Shown here piece by piece: positions 16,952 to 25,416 of a stretch of DNA of 64,000 nt. The notes under the pieces are model-generated. The model was not told the origin of the DNA and did not search any database. It was given only the letters and a program-made list of their open reading frames with translations. Each line of letters starts with the position of its first letter. Position 1 is the first letter of the stretch. The position numbers and the translations under genes are program-made. The DNA is from Salegentibacter_A chungangensis (GTDB taxonomy: Bacteria > Bacteroidota > Bacteroidia > Flavobacteriales > Flavobacteriaceae). The stretch is from NCBI RefSeq assembly GCF_042678405.1, contig NZ_JBHTLI010000001.1, positions 1 through 64,000 of the forward strand, written 5' to 3'.

Positions 16952-18640
16952 ATGCAGTTATCGGAACAGGAAATTGTTAGAAGGGAAAAACTTTCGGCCT
17001 TAAGAAAAGCAGGCATTAATCCGTATCCGGCAGATCTATTTCCCGTAGATCATACCACTAATCAGATCAAAGAGCATTTTGAAGAAGGAAAGAAGGTGGT
17101 TTTGGCAGGCAGACTTATGTCAAGAAGAATCCAGGGGAAAGCATCTTTTGCCGAGCTTCAGGATTCCAAGGGAAAGATCCAGGTATATTTTAACAGAGAC
17201 GAAATTTGTCCTGGTGAGGACAAGTCAAAATATAACGACATTTATAAAAAACTCCTTGATATTGGGGATTTCATAGGCCTTGAAGGAGAGCTGTTCAAGA
17301 CGAATGTGGGCGAAATGACCGTAATGGTAAAAGATTTCACCTTGCTTAGCAAGTCTGTAAAGCCCCTGCCGCTTCCTAAAACCGATAAGGAAGGAAATAC
17401 CTATGATGGATTCAGGGATCCTGAACACCGTTACCGTCAGCGTTACGCCGACCTTGCTGTGAACCCGAAGGTAAAAGATATCTTTGTGAAGCGCACAAAG
17501 CTTTTCAACGCGATGCGTAATTTCTTTAACGAAAAAGGATACTTCGAGGTTGAAACGCCTATTCTTCAGTCTATTCCCGGAGGTGCGGCAGCGAGACCTT
17601 TCGTTACCCACCATAATGCACTGGACATTCCGCTTTACCTGAGGATCGCTAATGAACTTTACCTGAAGAGGCTGATTGTTGGTGGTTTTGACGGGGTGTA
17701 TGAATTCTCCAAGAACTTCAGAAATGAAGGAATGGACAGGACCCACAATCCTGAATTCACCGCGATGGAGATCTATGTGGCCTATAAGGACTACAACTGG
17801 ATGATGGATTTCACCGAAAAACTCCTGGAGCACTGCGCGATTGCAGTTAATGGCACTACCGAAGCGGTTTTCGGAGAACATAAGGTAGATTTCAAGGCTC
17901 CGTACAAACGCATCACAATGACCGATGCCATCAAGGAATTCACCGGGTTCGATATCACCGGAAAGTCTGAAAAAGAGCTTTACGATGCGGCAAAGGAAAT
18001 GGATATCGAGGTTGATGAAACTATGGGTAAAGGAAAACTGATCGATGAGATCTTTGGTGAGAAATGTGAAGGCAACTTCATCCAGCCAACCTTCATTACT
18101 GATTATCCGAAAGAGATGAGCCCGCTTTGTAAAGAGCATCGCGACAACCCAAACCTTACAGAGCGCTTTGAGCTTATGGTATGCGGAAAAGAGATCGCTA
18201 ATGCCTATTCAGAGCTTAACGATCCTTTAGAGCAAAGGGCAAGATTCGAGGAGCAGCTTGAACTTTCTAAAAAAGGAGACGATGAGGCGATGTTCATCGA
18301 TAACGACTTCCTTAGAGCCCTTGAGTACGGGATGCCTCCAACTTCAGGGTTGGGGATCGGGATGGACCGACTAATCATGTTCCTTACCAATAACCAGTCT
18401 ATACAGGAAGTATTGTTCTTCCCTCAAATGAAACCTGAGAAGAAACAGGTGGAATTAAGCGATGAGGAAAAAGCGGTAGTCAAGCTCCTGAAGGATGATG
18501 AAGTTCACGAGCTTGATGCTGTTAAGGCTGATTCCGGATTAAGCAACAAAAAATGGGATAAAGCCCTTAAATCCTTAAGAAAGCATAAGATGATCGAAGT
18601 TTTCAAGGATGGTGATTCTATGATGATTAAGATTAAGTAA
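16952..18640 (+). CDS. lysS: lysyl-tRNA synthetase, class II
   Basis: A 562-residue enzyme that charges tRNA-Lys. The N-terminal OB-fold anticodon-binding domain (about 40-160) precedes the class II catalytic core, with motif 2 in FRNEGMDRTHNPEF and motif 3 in GLGIGMDRLIMF. After the core there is an extra C-terminal segment of roughly 65 residues (from about KPEKKQVELSDEEK) resembling a small helical, winged-helix-like domain, which is common in Bacteroidota but absent from E. coli LysS. The ATG follows a strong promoter; an in-frame upstream ATG lies within the promoter and is rejected. Confidence 0.97.
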   Translation: MQLSEQEIVRREKLSALRKAGINPYPADLFPVDHTTNQIKEHFEEGKKVVLAGRLMSRRIQGKASFAELQDSKGKIQVYFNRDEICPGEDKSKYNDIYKKLLDIGDFIGLEGELFKTNVGEMTVMVKDFTLLSKSVKPLPLPKTDKEGNTYDGFRDPEHRYRQRYADLAVNPKVKDIFVKRTKLFNAMRNFFNEKGYFEVETPILQSIPGGAAARPFVTHHNALDIPLYLRIANELYLKRLIVGGFDGVYEFSKNFRNEGMDRTHNPEFTAMEIYVAYKDYNWMMDFTEKLLEHCAIAVNGTTEAVFGEHKVDFKAPYKRITMTDAIKEFTGFDITGKSEKELYDAAKEMDIEVDETMGKGKLIDEIFGEKCEGNFIQPTFITDYPKEMSPLCKEHRDNPNLTERFELMVCGKEIANAYSELNDPLEQRARFEEQLELSKKGDDEAMFIDNDFLRALEYGMPPTSGLGIGMDRLIMFLTNNQSIQEVLFFPQMKPEKKQVELSDEEKAVVKLLKDDEVHELDAVKADSGLSNKKWDKALKSLRKHKMIEVFKDGDSMMIKIK

Positions 18641-19136
18641 GAAACATAAACCGCCTGTTTCTGCACTTCAGCCGAAAGAAGTGAAGAAATAGAAGAATAA
18701 AAATCCCGGGAAGCTGAATACAAATACTTCAGTGCCCGCTTTCAGAAAAACAAAACCTCATCGCGCAAACCGGTGAGGTTTTTTTTATATTCCTGATTAA
18801 ACCTTTTGGATTTAAGCACGTCTAATTTCACAGGATATCCATCAGAATCCCCTAAAATCCATCAATCTGTTTTGTTTGAAAAGTAATAAAAACGGGACTT
18901 GAAAATAACATACTGAAGAGCTTACCGAAAATCTAAATTACCCAATTATAGATTTGGTTCAAGGTATATTTACTGAATTTATTCAGGTCCCCTTTTTTAT
19001 TACTCCCCCTTATCGGAAAATCCTTGTTTCCTCTACAATATTTTAACATAAAGCGTTTTTGTTCTGTTAAAAAATATCCGAAAGGTTACTTCATTCTTTA
19101 TTTTTAGATTTATAAACCACACAAACCTAAATAATT
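18641..19136. other. intergenic region with inverted repeats
   Basis: About 500 nt between lysS and the next gene with no supported coding sequence. It holds the lysS terminator, an interrupted inverted repeat AAATCTA / TAGATTT (18929-18935 and 18949-18955), and a compact one, CTGAAT-TT-ATTCAG (18973-18986), followed by a pyrimidine-rich run. These could belong to a small RNA or be remnants; nothing further can be assigned. Confidence 0.5.
18752..18788 (+). terminator. intrinsic terminator after lysS
   Basis: A 9-bp stem AAAACCTCA / TGAGGTTTT around a 13-nt loop, continued by a run of T, about 110 nt past the lysS stop. Confidence 0.75.
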
Positions 19137-19589
19137 ATGAAAAAATTCGGATTAATAGTAATGGCCATTCTTTTCTCCTTTGCCACCTACGCACAGGTAG
19201 ACCGGGAAGAAAAGAAAGAAATGAACAAAGAGAAAAAGGCAATGAAATATGCCGAGCATATGGCCACAAAACTGGAACTTAAAGCAGAGCAAAAAGAAGC
19301 CATAAAAAAGGCCCAGATGAAACGTATGGAAGCCCACCAGGAACTTATGGAAGAACATAAGGAATCTATGATGGATGACGATGGGATGGCCGAGGTAAAA
19401 GAGAAAATGAAAAAAAACAAAATGAAGATCCAGGAAGACTTCAAAGAAGAAATGAAGGAGATCCTTGATGATGCCCAGTACTCAAAATGGGAAATGATGC
19501 ACGATGACTGGGATAAGAAAGACAAGATGAAGTCTGAGTACAAAAAGAAGCATAAAAATAAGATGAAAGATCAGGATGACGACTATTAA
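19137..19589 (+). CDS. small charged secreted protein, Spy/DUF4890-like
   Basis: A 150-residue protein with a signal peptide ending TYAQ, then a highly charged helical body rich in Lys, Glu and Met. The central part (MATKLELKAEQKEAIKK ... EMKEILDDAQYSKWEMM) follows the two-repeat pattern of LTxxQ/Spy-like and DUF4890 periplasmic proteins, in which LTAEQ-type turns recur. The C-terminal tail is a Lys/Asp-rich run (MKSEYKKKHKNKMK). Spy proteins are periplasmic chaperones induced by envelope or metal stress; such a role next to the copper island is possible but unproven. Its transcript ends at a strong terminator shared with the opposing permease gene. Confidence 0.75.
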   Translation: MKKFGLIVMAILFSFATYAQVDREEKKEMNKEKKAMKYAEHMATKLELKAEQKEAIKKAQMKRMEAHQELMEEHKESMMDDDGMAEVKEKMKKNKMKIQEDFKEEMKEILDDAQYSKWEMMHDDWDKKDKMKSEYKKKHKNKMKDQDDDY

Positions 19590-19609
19590 TTGTCCCCCTG
19601 AAGAAAAGA

Positions 19610-19637
19610 AAAAGGACCTCTTCCCGAGGTCCTTTTT
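19610..19637. terminator. bidirectional terminator
   Basis: An 11-bp stem (AAAAGGACCTC / GAGGTCCTTTT) with a 5-nt loop and A/T tracts on both sides, between two convergent genes. Confidence 0.88.
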
Positions 19638-19642
19638 TCATT

Positions 19643-20866
19643 TTAATTTATAAAGAACTTCACTATCATACCTCCTGCAAGCCAGATATAGCAAACAAAA
19701 GCTATATACTTTAAAGAAGATTCCAGGATCTGACTTTTAGGGGCCATTTCCTTCATATGCATCACATCTTTCCTTTTAAAGAATCCTAAATAAACCAGTA
19801 TTCCCGAAATGATGAGAAAGGCAAGGTTCAGGAAAAAGGTATAATCGATCTTGAAGAATTCCGAATCCTGAATTTTAACCGAAGAAGGGTCAGGCAGGAG
19901 GTTAAGCCAGTTAAAAGAATAATGAAGCAATAGCGAAGAGCCTATTAGTGCCGTGAACAAAAGGAACAGAATAAAGATCGACATCTTCCAACCATAGTAC
20001 TTTGCATTTATTCGCAATACAGGAAACACAACCAGGTCACTAAAAATAAAAGCCATCACTCCGGCAAAGCTTACCCCTTTCCCGAATAACAAGGCTGCCA
20101 AAGGAATATTCCCCATAGAACCAATAAAGGTCAGGAATGCCGCAACAGGTCCAACTATAATATGCTCCATAATGGTAAGAAATCCGAAATCGGTATTTCC
20201 CTGTCCGCTATTGATGAACAAAGTCTGGAAGAAAGAATCCGGTACAAAAGCAGCAACTATACCCGCAATAGTAAAGCCCAGAGTCACATCTTTCCAAACC
20301 ATCTTCCATTCCATTACATATTGTTTGGAAACTTTAGCCCAACTCGTCTCCGACTTCATCTTTTCTTTCCAGGATTTAGACTGGTCTTCATCATCATCCT
20401 TTTGCTTGTCCAGCCGTTCCCTGGCTTTTTTGATCATTTTCTTCGGATTAATCAGCCTGATAAGAAACCAGCTGATAAGGATAAGAAGGATCCCTCCAAC
20501 ATACTCTCCTACCACAAACTGCCAGCCAAGAAAGATGGAGATAATGATCCCCAGTTCTATCACAAGATTAGTTGATGCCAGCAAAAATGCTATAGACGAA
20601 ACAAAGCTTGCACCTTTTTTAAAGAGACTTTTGGTTGAGGCAAGAGCCGAAAAACTGCAGGAACTGCTTATAAAGCCGAAGAATGTACCTAAGAGCACGC
20701 TTTTTTTGGCATCTTCGCCCATAGTCCGCTGCATCCGTTTTTCAGTAATGAATATTTGTATCCCACTACTTATAATATAACCTAAAATGAATGCCCATAA
20801 TGCCATCCAGAAAAATCCCAGTGTGGTATGGGCTGCTTCTCCCCAGCTCTCTAAAAATTCCTGCAT
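19643..20866 (-). CDS. ArsP/DUF318-type membrane permease
   Basis: A 407-residue inner-membrane protein with about ten hydrophobic segments. It carries the conserved FGFISSSCSFSALAS segment (about 64-78) and a matching GSMGNIPLAALLFGKG segment later, both typical of the PF03773 permease family that includes ArsP, the exporter of trivalent organoarsenicals. A long charged cytoplasmic loop (about 150-185) separates the two halves. It is the last gene of the copper operon, 54 nt after the ATPase gene. Its substrate is not known; a soft metal, metalloid or organometal is the reasonable guess. Confidence 0.8.
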   Translation of the reverse strand: MQEFLESWGEAAHTTLGFFWMALWAFILGYIISSGIQIFITEKRMQRTMGEDAKKSVLLGTFFGFISSSCSFSALASTKSLFKKGASFVSSIAFLLASTNLVIELGIIISIFLGWQFVVGEYVGGILLILISWFLIRLINPKKMIKKARERLDKQKDDDEDQSKSWKEKMKSETSWAKVSKQYVMEWKMVWKDVTLGFTIAGIVAAFVPDSFFQTLFINSGQGNTDFGFLTIMEHIIVGPVAAFLTFIGSMGNIPLAALLFGKGVSFAGVMAFIFSDLVVFPVLRINAKYYGWKMSIFILFLLFTALIGSSLLLHYSFNWLNLLPDPSSVKIQDSEFFKIDYTFFLNLAFLIISGILVYLGFFKRKDVMHMKEMAPKSQILESSLKYIAFVCYIWLAGGMIVKFFIN

Positions 20867-20920
20867 ACTTAGTTTTTATTGGTTAATTTTCCTGTTTTTC
20901 TATTCTTAAGATATATTACT

Positions 20921-23647
20921 TTACTCTCCTATTTTAGCTCCCTTCAGTCTTAAAGCATTCGCGATGACGGAAACCGAGCTAAAGCTCATTGCCAGTGCTG
21001 CGATCATTGGCGACAACAACAATCCGAAAACCGGATAAAGCACACCGGCAGCAATGGGCACGCCCAAAGTGTTGTATATAAGGGCAAAGAACAGGTTCTG
21101 CTTGATATTCTTCATCACCTTTGCGCTGAGTTTCTTGGCTTTCAGCACGGCTTTCAGGTCTCCTTTCACCAGGGTGATCTCTGCACTTTCTATAGCCACA
21201 TCGGTACCTGTCCCCATTGCAATCCCTATATCGGCTTTAGCCAGGGCGGGTGCATCATTAATCCCGTCACCGGCCATTGCAACTTTTTGCCCCATCTTCT
21301 GAAGTCTTTCCACTTCTTTAAGTTTATCCTGAGGCACCATTCCAGCCTTAAAATCGGAAAGATTAAGCTCTGAAGCCACTGCCGAGGCCGTTCTTTCATT
21401 ATCTCCTGTAAGCATAATCACTTTAACACCTTCAGCCATCAGTTGCTGAAGAGCTTCCCGGCTGGTTTTCTTAATGGCATCGCCTATAGCAACAAATCCG
21501 GCAACTTCACCATTCACCGCCAGGTAAGAAACTGTCTTTCCCGAATTCTGTGCTTCCTCAACTTTTTCCTGAAGCTCCGCTGGAATTTCAATATTTTCGG
21601 CTTTCATCAGTTTTTCGTTACCCAATGCCAGCTTTTCAGATTCCAGTTCAGCCTTAACTCCTTTTCCGGTAACAGCTTCAAACTTGCTGGCTTCCTTATA
21701 GCTTATATTATGCTCCTCGGCATATTTTACCGTTGCCACAGCCAAAGGATGTTCACTTTGGGCATTAACCGCAGCAGTATATCGAATAAGCTTTTCGCTG
21801 CTGAACTTATCACCGAAAGGCACTACTTTTTCCACAGAAGGCTTCCCTTCAGTAATGGTCCCGGTCTTATCAATAATTAGGCTATCTATATCATCCATTT
21901 GCTCCAGTGCCTTGGCATTCTTAATAAGCACTCCGTTCTGGGCTCCTTTCCCGACACCTACCATCACAGACATTGGCGTTGCCAGTCCCAGAGCACAGGG
22001 GCAGGCAATAATAAGAACGGCAATGGCATTCACCAAAGCGTAAACATAAGAGGGTTCAGGCCCGTAAACAGCCCAGGCAATGAACGTGATCACTGAAACC
22101 AGGACCACGATAGGAACGAAATAAGCCGAGATCCTGTCGGCGAGTTTCTGAATTGGAGCCTGGGAACGGCTGGCATCGTTCACCATCTTGATGATCTGCG
22201 CCAGTAATGTCTCGTCTCCAACTTTTTCGGCGACCATAACGAAACTCTGATTCCCGTTAATGGTCCCTGAACTTACTTTATCTCCTTCTTTCTTATCTAC
22301 CGGAATTGGCTCTCCGGTGATCATAGACTCATCAATTGAGCTTTCTCCTTTTTCGATACTTCCATCTACAGGAATTTTATCTCCCGGTTTTACCCTGAGC
22401 CTGTCACCTTTCTGGATCTTGTCCACGGCAATTTTTTCTTCCTTCCCATCCACGACTTTTATAGCTGTATTGGGCGCCAGTTTAAGCAATTCTTTAATTG
22501 CCGAATTGGTCCTGCTGTGAGCACGGGCTTCCAATACCTGCCCCATCAATACTAATGTGAGAATCACTGTGGCTGCTTCAAAATAAACGTGTACCGTCCC
22601 TGCTTCTGTTTTAAACTGTGGAGGAAAAAAATCGGGAAATAACATTCCGGCTACACTGAAGATCCAGGCCACACCTGCTCCAATACCGATAAGGGTAAAC
22701 ATATTAAGGTTCCAGTTCACAATAGATCTATAGGCACGTTCAAAGAACATCCAGGTTGCATAGAACACTACCGGCAGGGATAAACCAAACTGCACCCAGT
22801 TCCAGGCCTGCATCCCGAAAAGATCATATAGCGGATTATCGGGTACCATTTCAGACATTGCGATCAGGAAGATGGGAAGGGTAAAAGCTAGCGAGATCCA
22901 GAATTTCTTCAGTAGTTTCTTATAGGTCTTATTTTCATCAGAGACATCGGCCTCCATAGGCACTAGGTCCATCCCGCAAATTGGACAATCTCCGGGTTCA
23001 TCTTTCACTACCTCGGGGTGCATCGGGCAGGTATATTTTGTTGCTGAGGGTTTTAAACTTACCTCTTCCACCAGGTCCATTCCGCATACAGGGCAGTCTC
23101 CGGGTTTATCGTAAGTCTTATCTCCTTCACAGTGCATAGGGCAATACCAGGTTCCTGTTCCCTTTCCTTTTTTTCCGGATGATTTTTCCTGATGTTTATG
23201 AGCCTCACCCGGAAGATAGATCTGGTAATTACCATCAAGCTCTTCAAATACCTTTTGAAAAGTTTTAATATCGATATGCCTATGCATGCTGATTTTAGCT
23301 TCAGCCTTCTGAAGATCGACCTTGGCTTCAATCACGCCTTCCACTTCATTCAGCGCGTGCTCGATCTTAGCCTGGCACCCACTGCAGGTCATTCCCTTTA
23401 TTTCATAGGAATGGACCATAGGTTTGCCTTCTGCCTGAGGCTCGTGGATCTGGTAATTCCCCCCGGCTTCCTTTAAAGCCTTCTGAAATTCCCCAATTTC
23501 GATATGCCTTTCCATCTCGATCTCTGCTTCGGCTTTCTCAAGGTTTACCGATACATTTTCAACGCCCTTAACCTTACTCAGGCTTTCTTCAACGTGATTT
23601 CGGCAGCCATTACAGCTCATCCCCGATATGTGATAAGTGTGTTTCAT
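20921..23647 (-). CDS. copA: copper-exporting P-type ATPase, CPC type, with four N-terminal metal-binding modules
   Basis: A 908-residue P1B-type ATPase that pumps Cu(I) or Ag(I) out of the cytosol. Order: two HMA domains with GMSCNGC (Cys12, Cys15) and GMTCSGC (Cys88, Cys91); two heavy-metal-binding modules (about 168-193 and 206-230), each with C-P-M-H and GDCPxCGMDLV; eight membrane helices; the TGEP actuator motif (444-447); the translocation motif CPC (549-551); the phosphorylated aspartate in DKTGT (Asp593); and GDGINDAP in the nucleotide domain. The HMA pair followed by the paired CxxC-type modules is longer than a standard CopA of about 800 residues. It follows the csp gene after a terminator-like hairpin. 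Confidence 0.95.
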   Translation of the reverse strand: MKHTYHISGMSCNGCRNHVEESLSKVKGVENVSVNLEKAEAEIEMERHIEIGEFQKALKEAGGNYQIHEPQAEGKPMVHSYEIKGMTCSGCQAKIEHALNEVEGVIEAKVDLQKAEAKISMHRHIDIKTFQKVFEELDGNYQIYLPGEAHKHQEKSSGKKGKGTGTWYCPMHCEGDKTYDKPGDCPVCGMDLVEEVSLKPSATKYTCPMHPEVVKDEPGDCPICGMDLVPMEADVSDENKTYKKLLKKFWISLAFTLPIFLIAMSEMVPDNPLYDLFGMQAWNWVQFGLSLPVVFYATWMFFERAYRSIVNWNLNMFTLIGIGAGVAWIFSVAGMLFPDFFPPQFKTEAGTVHVYFEAATVILTLVLMGQVLEARAHSRTNSAIKELLKLAPNTAIKVVDGKEEKIAVDKIQKGDRLRVKPGDKIPVDGSIEKGESSIDESMITGEPIPVDKKEGDKVSSGTINGNQSFVMVAEKVGDETLLAQIIKMVNDASRSQAPIQKLADRISAYFVPIVVLVSVITFIAWAVYGPEPSYVYALVNAIAVLIIACPCALGLATPMSVMVGVGKGAQNGVLIKNAKALEQMDDIDSLIIDKTGTITEGKPSVEKVVPFGDKFSSEKLIRYTAAVNAQSEHPLAVATVKYAEEHNISYKEASKFEAVTGKGVKAELESEKLALGNEKLMKAENIEIPAELQEKVEEAQNSGKTVSYLAVNGEVAGFVAIGDAIKKTSREALQQLMAEGVKVIMLTGDNERTASAVASELNLSDFKAGMVPQDKLKEVERLQKMGQKVAMAGDGINDAPALAKADIGIAMGTGTDVAIESAEITLVKGDLKAVLKAKKLSAKVMKNIKQNLFFALIYNTLGVPIAAGVLYPVFGLLLSPMIAALAMSFSSVSVIANALRLKGAKIGE

Positions 23648-23656
23648 AGTTTTTAT

Positions 23657-23680
23657 AAAAAAGCCCGGAACAAACCGGGC
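23657..23680 (-). terminator. terminator or attenuator between csp and copA
   Basis: On the minus strand GCCCGG, a 6-nt loop, CCGGGC and then six T residues. It lies between the csp stop and the copA start, so it may end a short csp transcript and set a ratio between csp and copA. Confidence 0.7.
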
Positions 23681-23707
23681 GGATATTTTATTTAAAACGC
23701 TGCTCCA

Positions 23708-24028
23708 TTATGCTAAAAAAGCATCACAGGCAGCGGCACATTCGCCGCAGGCCTTAGCACAGTCCTGGCAATGTTTTGCATCGTGCTTACGACACTCCTC
23801 AGCACAGGCATCGCATATTTTTCTACAATAAGCCACCAGGTCGTTTATATCTTTGTACCCCGTAGCCAGTACCTGATTCAAAGTAGAGCATACCTCAGCA
23901 CAAACCCGGTCTGTACGGATACAATCTACCATCATCTTAACATTGTCTTCATCCAGACAGGCATCAGCACAATAGTTACAGTGGTTTATACAATTACATA
24001 GTGCCTGAATAAGTTTTTCATTTCTCAT
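23708..24028 (-). CDS. four-helix-bundle copper storage protein (Csp-type, DUF326)
   Basis: A 106-residue cytosolic protein (no signal peptide) with about 16 cysteines spaced along helices: C-N-C-x3-C-x2-C-x3-C near the start, then VDC, VCAEVC, YCRKICDAC, EEC, HCQDC, ACGEC and AACDAF. This pattern is that of the Csp/DUF326 four-helix bundles (PF03860), which bind many Cu(I) ions in the core of the bundle. Absence of a Tat signal places it with the cytosolic Csp3-like type. It has its own -7 box and sits just upstream of the copper ATPase, fitting a role as cytosolic Cu(I) buffer. Confidence 0.9.
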   Translation of the reverse strand: MRNEKLIQALCNCINHCNYCADACLDEDNVKMMVDCIRTDRVCAEVCSTLNQVLATGYKDINDLVAYCRKICDACAEECRKHDAKHCQDCAKACGECAAACDAFLA

Positions 24029-24062
24029 AATTCTGGGTTTTATATTTAAAAATGGTTACACC

Positions 24063-24070
24063 CAAAGTTA
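24063..24070 (-). promoter_or_regulatory. -7 box for csp (and perhaps copA-permease)
   Basis: TAACTTTG on the minus strand fits TAnnTTTG and lies 34 nt before the csp ATG. The -33 region lacks a TTG at the expected spacing, which fits a promoter needing an activator such as the AraC-type protein encoded just upstream. Confidence 0.45.
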
Positions 24071-24140
24071 GACATCAGGTTTGTAAAAGGCTTTTAAAAT
24101 TATGGTAAGAATTTGTAAAATAAAGGGATAATGCCCTTCT

Positions 24141-24710
24141 TTAAAGGTCGTTTAAGGGATTTCGGCCTTTGTTCCGCTGTGTTTTATATTGGGAAGGGGT
24201 TAATCCTGTTGTTTTTTTAAAGGAAGTAGAAAGATAAGCAGCATTAGAGTAACCAAGCTTATCGGCAATTTCAGAAATACTTAGCTCGTCATATTCCAGA
24301 AGCTCTTTAGCCCTTTCGGTCCTGATCTTATTCTGAAAGCTCTGGATACTTTGCCCTTCGACTTTAGTGAAAATTCCTGAAAGATGGCTATAGTCATAAT
24401 GTAAGCGGGAGCTTAATATGGCTGAAAGATTTTCATTTCCCGTAGTATCTTCTTTATAGATCTCCTCGATGATGATAGCTTTAATCTGTCCGGCGATCTT
24501 GTCTGTCTTTTCCTGAACTAATTCGAAACCTACTTTTTTAAGATCTTCATTAAAACTCTCAATTTCAGGATAGCTAAGCTGGCGCTCAGCCTCAACTTTA
24601 CCCAGGCTCACACTTTTATAGGGAACATCCATACGCTCCAGAATTGCCTTAACGCTCATAATGCAGCGCGGGCAAACCATATTTTTGATATGTAGAACCT
24701 GATTATTCAA
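24141..24710 (-). CDS. metallochaperone-domain AraC-family regulator
   Basis: A 189-residue fusion. Residues 4-70 look like an HMA-type ferredoxin fold whose first strand and loop are VLHIKNMVCPRC (Cys13, Cys16, with Met11 beside them), as in Cu(I) chaperones. Residues 95-180 are an AraC/XylS DNA-binding domain: IRTERAKELLEY, the helix-turn-helix SISEIADKLGYSN and the second motif around FKKTTGLTPSQY. Metal binding at CxxC probably controls DNA binding (inference). The likely start is a TTG: a stop codon lies in frame 12 nt upstream, and the only nearby ATG (Met11) would remove the first strand. It lies between terminator hairpins inside the copper island and is the only regulator there. Confidence 0.85.
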   Translation of the reverse strand: MNNQVLHIKNMVCPRCIMSVKAILERMDVPYKSVSLGKVEAERQLSYPEIESFNEDLKKVGFELVQEKTDKIAGQIKAIIIEEIYKEDTTGNENLSAILSSRLHYDYSHLSGIFTKVEGQSIQSFQNKIRTERAKELLEYDELSISEIADKLGYSNAAYLSTSFKKTTGLTPSQYKTQRNKGRNPLNDL

Positions 24711-24726
24711 AAACTGAATTTAAAAT

Positions 24727-24752
24727 GCCCGAAAGCTTGGAAGCTTTCGGGC
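24727..24752 (-). terminator. intrinsic terminator after the DUF3347 lipoprotein gene
   Basis: A 12-bp perfect stem (GCCCGAAAGCTT / AAGCTTTCGGGC) with a 2-nt loop, followed on the minus strand by ATTTTAAA. It ends the cusA-to-DUF3347 transcript and leaves only about 15 nt before the regulator start, so regulator expression may rely on read-through. Confidence 0.75.
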
Positions 24753-24763
24753 TGTGTTGATTT

Positions 24764-25351
24764 TTATTTGATGGTAGCATCTACTCTACCACATTTCAGC
24801 ATTTTTTCTCCGTAGTAAGGGTTGTAGATATCCTTAGAATTAGAATACCAGTAATCTCCTTTTCCTTCGAATGCCATTGGGCAGAATTGCTTATAGATCT
24901 CTCCTGATTTCAGGGCTCCTTTAAGCACTCCTTCCATAGAAGCTGTCAATTTTGAAAAGGCCTCACGTTGCTTGTTCACATCATCACTTTCAGCAATGTT
25001 CTTTGCTGCAGCAAGAGCCTCTTCTTTTCCTGCCTCTTCCAGGCTGGAAGCAAGACCTTCAGCTGCTGCTTTCGCTTCTTCAGCGTTGGTGTTTACAAGG
25101 GCATCCTTTATTTCAAGATACTGCTTGTACACTTTAGCTACCGTTTCATCTTTAAATTCGGCAGTGGTCTCCTGCTCTTTATAAGCCTGCATCTCACTGC
25201 TCATATCTTCTTTCATTTCACCTTCGTGCATTTCGTGCTGCATTGGCTCGGCGGCCGCTTCTTTCTTTTCCTTGTTTTCACCACAAGCGGTTAAACTAAG
25301 GCTACCTGCCATTAACGCAACAAATAATGCATTTCTTCTGATTTTTTTCAT
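24764..25351 (-). CDS. DUF3347 lipoprotein, putative periplasmic copper-binding protein
   Basis: A 195-residue lipoprotein with lipobox LTAC (Cys23). A Met/His/Glu-rich linker (about 35-55, with MQHEMHEGEM) precedes a helical DUF3347 domain (about 70-195). The C-terminus carries a Cys/Met set: CPM (Cys157, Met159), NPYYG (177-181) and MLKCG (Met184, Cys187), repeated almost exactly at the end of the adjacent CusB protein. These are plausible Cu(I) ligands. The family is common in Bacteroidota metal loci but its role is not firmly known. It follows cusB by 65 nt. Confidence 0.85.
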   Translation of the reverse strand: MKKIRRNALFVALMAGSLSLTACGENKEKKEAAAEPMQHEMHEGEMKEDMSSEMQAYKEQETTAEFKDETVAKVYKQYLEIKDALVNTNAEEAKAAAEGLASSLEEAGKEEALAAAKNIAESDDVNKQREAFSKLTASMEGVLKGALKSGEIYKQFCPMAFEGKGDYWYSNSKDIYNPYYGEKMLKCGRVDATIK

Positions 25352-25416
25352 CGTCTTTTATCTATTTAAGGTTACAAATTTATATTATTCTATTTTCTTT
25401 AGCCTTTTTCAGGCTG

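Noticed and set aside
17225..18139. A 304-codon minus-strand frame inside lysS
   Set aside because: Fully antisense to the lysS catalytic core, no recognisable motif and no promoter.
19137..19589. Charged secreted protein as a copper-binding protein because of many Met and His residues
   Set aside because: Met are spread among Lys/Glu in helices without MxxM or HxH clustering; composition alone is not enough.
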